DNA from: GCA-2731375 sp002731375
GTDB lineage: Bacteria; Pseudomonadota; Alphaproteobacteria; GCA-2731375
Length of the DNA stretch: 64,000 nucleotides
Direction of reading: 5' to 3'
Assembly: GCA_030752605.1 (NCBI GenBank)
Contig: JASMDX010000007.1
Coordinates: 1 to 64,000, forward strand
The stretch's first letter is position 1. Each line of letters begins with the position of its first letter. The position numbers were made by a program, and so were the translations under genes. This document shows positions 62,267-64,000 of the stretch, one piece after another. The notes under the pieces were generated by a model, which was given only the letters and a program-made list of their open reading frames with translations, was not told the origin of the DNA and did no database searches.

Positions 62267-62902
62267 TTAGTCGCCGCCCAGAATGCCGACAATAATGGCC
62301 ATGATGACGATCAGCCCGCCCAGCCAGACCCATCTGGGAAAACCGCCGTTGGCCTCCGGCCCAGGCGCGGCCTCATCACTGGCGGCGGCGACATTGACCA
62401 CGGCAGGCGGAATATCTGTCGCCGCCCCCGGAATGCCCGGCTCCGGCTCCGCTTCCGCCCGAGGCGCCGCCGCCAATTCGGCGAAAGCGGTGAAGAATTC
62501 GCCCGCCAGCTTTTTCGCCGTGCCGTCGATCAGACGGGAGCCGATCTGGGCCAGCTTGCCGCCCACATTGGCATTGATTTCGTATTGCAACAAAGTGCCG
62601 TCGCCATCTTCCACCAAGGTCACCTTGGCTCCGCCCTTGGCAAAACCGGCGGCGCCGCCCTTGCCCTCGCCCTGAATGGTATAACCGTTGGGCGGATCCA
62701 TATCCGACAACGTGACCTGACCCTGAAATTTCGCTTTTACCGGCCCCACCTTGGCCGTAACCGTAGCCGCGAAACTGTCGCCCCCCACCGCTTCCAGGGC
62801 ACTGCAGCCGGGGATGGAAGCCTTCAGAATTTTGGGATCGTTCAATGCCGCCCAGACCCGCTCTCGCGATGCGGCAATGCGATATTCACCTGTTAGATCC
62901 AC
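62267..62902 (-). CDS. coxG: CoxG-type SRPBCC protein with C-terminal membrane anchor
   Basis: The 211-residue protein begins DLTGEYRIAASRERVWAALNDP, the standard CoxG/SRPBCC opening, with ILKASIPGCSALE and GVG-type strands after it. An Ala/Pro/Glu linker (150-185) leads to one hydrophobic helix at the C-terminus (LGGLIVIMAIIVGILGG). CoxG recruits the enzyme to the membrane in known systems. It is the first gene of the cox unit, 158 bases before coxS. Confidence 0.9.
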   Translation of the reverse strand: MDLTGEYRIAASRERVWAALNDPKILKASIPGCSALEAVGGDSFAATVTAKVGPVKAKFQGQVTLSDMDPPNGYTIQGEGKGGAAGFAKGGAKVTLVEDGDGTLLQYEINANVGGKLAQIGSRLIDGTAKKLAGEFFTAFAELAAAPRAEAEPEPGIPGAATDIPPAVVNVAAASDEAAPGPEANGGFPRWVWLGGLIVIMAIIVGILGGD

Positions 62903-62981
62903 CGTTTAGACCCCTCTGTTTTCTCTGCTCCCATAACATAGCACCATTGCGCGAAATTTTGGCGCTGAAAGGTGGGAAAAA

Positions 62982-63205
62982 ATGACGGCACTTCGTCTGA
63001 TGTTCGCGTTGTCGGTGCTGATCATGGCCTTTTCGGGCCCGGCCTAGCGCAGGAGAGCGTGCGCTTCCACGCCACCGGTAGCCCAGCGACGTCATTGCAA
63101 AAGCGCATGGCCAGAATGCAGGGTAAAGAAGCCAAGGCCATGCCCAGTCTATCACTGCATGGTCAATTGCGCCATCCCACATCGGCCAGTCCGTCATGGC
63201 CTTAA
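62982..63205 (+). pseudogene. Truncated, frameshifted remnant of an exported hydrolase-like protein
   Basis: ATG 62982 opens a signal peptide (MTALRLMFALSVLIMAFSG) that meets a stop. Restoring one G in CCCGGCC near 63040 continues the reading as PGLAQESVRFHATGSPATSLQ and onward for about 45 residues, an AxA-type cleavage site plus a start resembling dienelactone-hydrolase-type secreted enzymes. The frame ends at TAA 63205 where another remnant begins. The family call is weak. Confidence 0.5.
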
Positions 63206-63308
63206 TGGCAGCCTGAACTACTTCCTGGAAACCGTCTTCAATTATCCGACCCTGGCCGAGTGCTACAAGGTTGCCGCCCTTGACGCCTACAACAAGCTAT
63301 CCCTTTGA
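63178..63308 (+). pseudogene. C-terminal remnant of a soluble pyridine nucleotide transhydrogenase (SthA)-like enzyme
   Basis: HIGQSVMAL, then after one missing base NGSLNYFLETVFNYPTLAE and CYKVAALDAYNKLSL, ends at TGA 63306. This is the characteristic C-terminal helix and dimer interface of pyridine nucleotide-disulfide oxidoreductases of the SthA type. The upstream 400 or so codons are absent. The frameshift lies at CCTTAATGGC (63200-63209). Confidence 0.65.
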
Positions 63309-63607
63309 TTTGAGCATGAAGACGCCCGGCTCCGACAGAGCCTCAAACCCGTATTGCCGGTAAAGGCTATGGGCAACCGCCATGGCGAAGAGGAAGCAGG
63401 CGTGATCTGTCACCACCCTAGCTAAACCGCCCTCTGCCCGTCTTCCTCATAGATGCCAAAGATAATGGCGTTCTCAATGGAATGGCAGATTTTTTCCTTG
63501 GCCATGCCCTCGCCCTGATAAGTCTGAGCGATAAAGTTCAAGGTAAAATCCCAATCCAGGCGGCCGGGATCGGTCGAGATCGTCTAGCCGTCCCGCTGCC
63601 ATTCCAT
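63297..63607 (-). pseudogene. GNAT acetyltransferase remnant with nonsense, frameshift and internal deletion
   Basis: From ATG 63607 the frame reads MEWQRDG, TAG (63584-63586), TISTDPGRLDWDFTLNF and IENAIIFGIYEEDGQ. It then shifts to GLARVVTDHACF and jumps to AHSLYRQYGFEALSEPGVFMLK before TAG at 63297. The N-terminal, strand 2-4 start and C-terminal LYxxYGF motif are GNAT landmarks. The acetyl-CoA-binding QxxGxG/A segment is missing. It overlaps the SthA remnant end. Confidence 0.75.
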
Positions 63608-63622
63608 ACGAAGACGCGCGCC

Positions 63623-64000
63623 CTAGATTTTTTGCTTGGTCTTGGCCGCCGCGACATCTGCAGTCATATCCCGGGGATCAGTGGCGGCGATGGCGATTTC
63701 CGATACCCAGGCCCGGCGCGGCAGGGCCACGGACATCAGAACGGCCGTAGAGATGTCCTCCGGCAGCATCATCTTGGCGCGGGTTTCCTCGTCGGGCGGT
63801 AGGGCCCGGTTGTCCAGGATGGGCGTGTCCACCTCGCCGGGGAAACAGGTAATGCAGCGGATGCCGTGAGGGCGCATCTCCTGAGCCAACACATGCATGT
63901 AGGACCGCGCCGCCGCCTTGGCCGCGCTGTACACGGCACCGGCCATGATGGAGGGATTGATCGCCGCCATGGAAGAAATCATCACCACATCGCCCCAGCC
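63623..64000 (-). CDS. Short-chain dehydrogenase/reductase, C-terminal part (cut by window edge)
   Basis: The reverse strand from 64000 to 63623 is open and ends in a stop. VVMISSMAAINPSIMAGAVYSAAKAAA carries the catalytic Ser and YxxxK of classical SDRs in correct spacing, and CITCFPGEVDTPI matches the PG-motif. The cofactor-binding N-terminus is beyond the window. In contrast to the SDR at 46413 the active site looks complete. Confidence 0.88.
   Translation of the reverse strand, partial: GWGDVVMISSMAAINPSIMAGAVYSAAKAAARSYMHVLAQEMRPHGIRCITCFPGEVDTPILDNRALPPDEETRAKMMLPEDISTAVLMSVALPRRAWVSEIAIAATDPRDMTADVAAAKTKQKI

Noticed and set aside
1..64000. tRNA, rRNA, CRISPR and insertion sequences
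   Set aside because: I looked for cloverleaf-like sequences, regular spaced repeats and transposase motifs and found nothing I could support.

Overview
The window looks like a chromosomal segment of a GC-rich alphaproteobacterium, probably of the Rhodospirillales type. The evidence is gene content and order: infA-maf-rng-yacG, recO followed by parC, trmFO followed by an NDUFAF6-like squalene/phytoene-synthase relative, a ligase-associated phosphoesterase (pdeM), a DUF465/YdcH protein and a CO-dehydrogenase-family operon with its full maturation set. Translation start signals are of Shine-Dalgarno type, and many operons use ATGA or TAATG stop/start overlaps. I see no rRNA, tRNA, CRISPR array, prophage, transposase or insertion sequence, and no dedicated transcription factor gene.

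Layout. 1-3.4 kb: a thiamine-diphosphate enzyme (partial) and an internally duplicated protein of unknown function, divergent from a two-gene 2-oxoacid dehydrogenase E1 (alpha, beta). 3.4-5.0 kb: pdeM and a membrane methyltransferase. 5.2-9.0 kb: hyuA-hyuB (hydantoinase/oxoprolinase family). 9.0-11.9 kb (minus): a Rieske ring-hydroxylating oxygenase (alpha, beta), a SAM methyltransferase and a frameshifted SnoaL-like gene. 12.1-15.0 kb (plus): a six-gene cobalt-type nitrile hydratase/thiocyanate hydrolase-like operon in which the beta subunit is split and partly duplicated and two accessory proteins are fused to beta C-terminal domains. 15.1-16.8 kb: a fusion of a cystathionine-synthase-family PLP enzyme to a double NifU/NfuA module. 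17-19.4 kb: NrtS-like protein, adenylate cyclase, MscS channel. 19.5-30.2 kb (minus): a catabolic module with a dipeptide-type ABC importer, class III CoA-transferase, GMC oxidoreductase and acyl-CoA ligase. 30.6-34.6 kb (plus): two isocitrate-lyase/PEP-mutase-family enzymes and a GMC dehydrogenase with its small subunit. 34.6-42.2 kb: core genes interrupted by a second CoA-transferase. 42.3-48.1 kb: a second acyl-CoA ligase, a TauD-like dioxygenase, a wrecked FAD oxidoreductase, a third CoA-transferase, an odd SDR and an amidohydrolase. 48.2-52.9 kb: trmFO, the frameshifted phytoene-synthase relative, an MFS carrier and an LLM (F420-type) oxidoreductase. 53-62.9 kb (minus): coxG-S-L-M, a terminator, then coxD-E, xdhC N- and C-parts, a molybdopterin-binding/MobA-like fusion and a small ACT-like protein. 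62.98-63.6 kb: a cluster of three gene remnants. 63.6-64 kb: a partial SDR.

Together the accessory genes describe an organism that scavenges diverse organic acids, amides and possibly nitriles or thiocyanate: uptake by ABC and MFS carriers, oxidation by GMC, Rieske, TauD and molybdenum hydroxylase enzymes, and CoA activation by ligases and CoA-transferases. The most unusual elements are the split nitrile-hydratase operon and the PLP-NifU fusion next to it. Several genes carry single-base deletions in short homopolymers; some may be assembly errors, but others sit in genes that also carry large internal deletions and are true pseudogenes.
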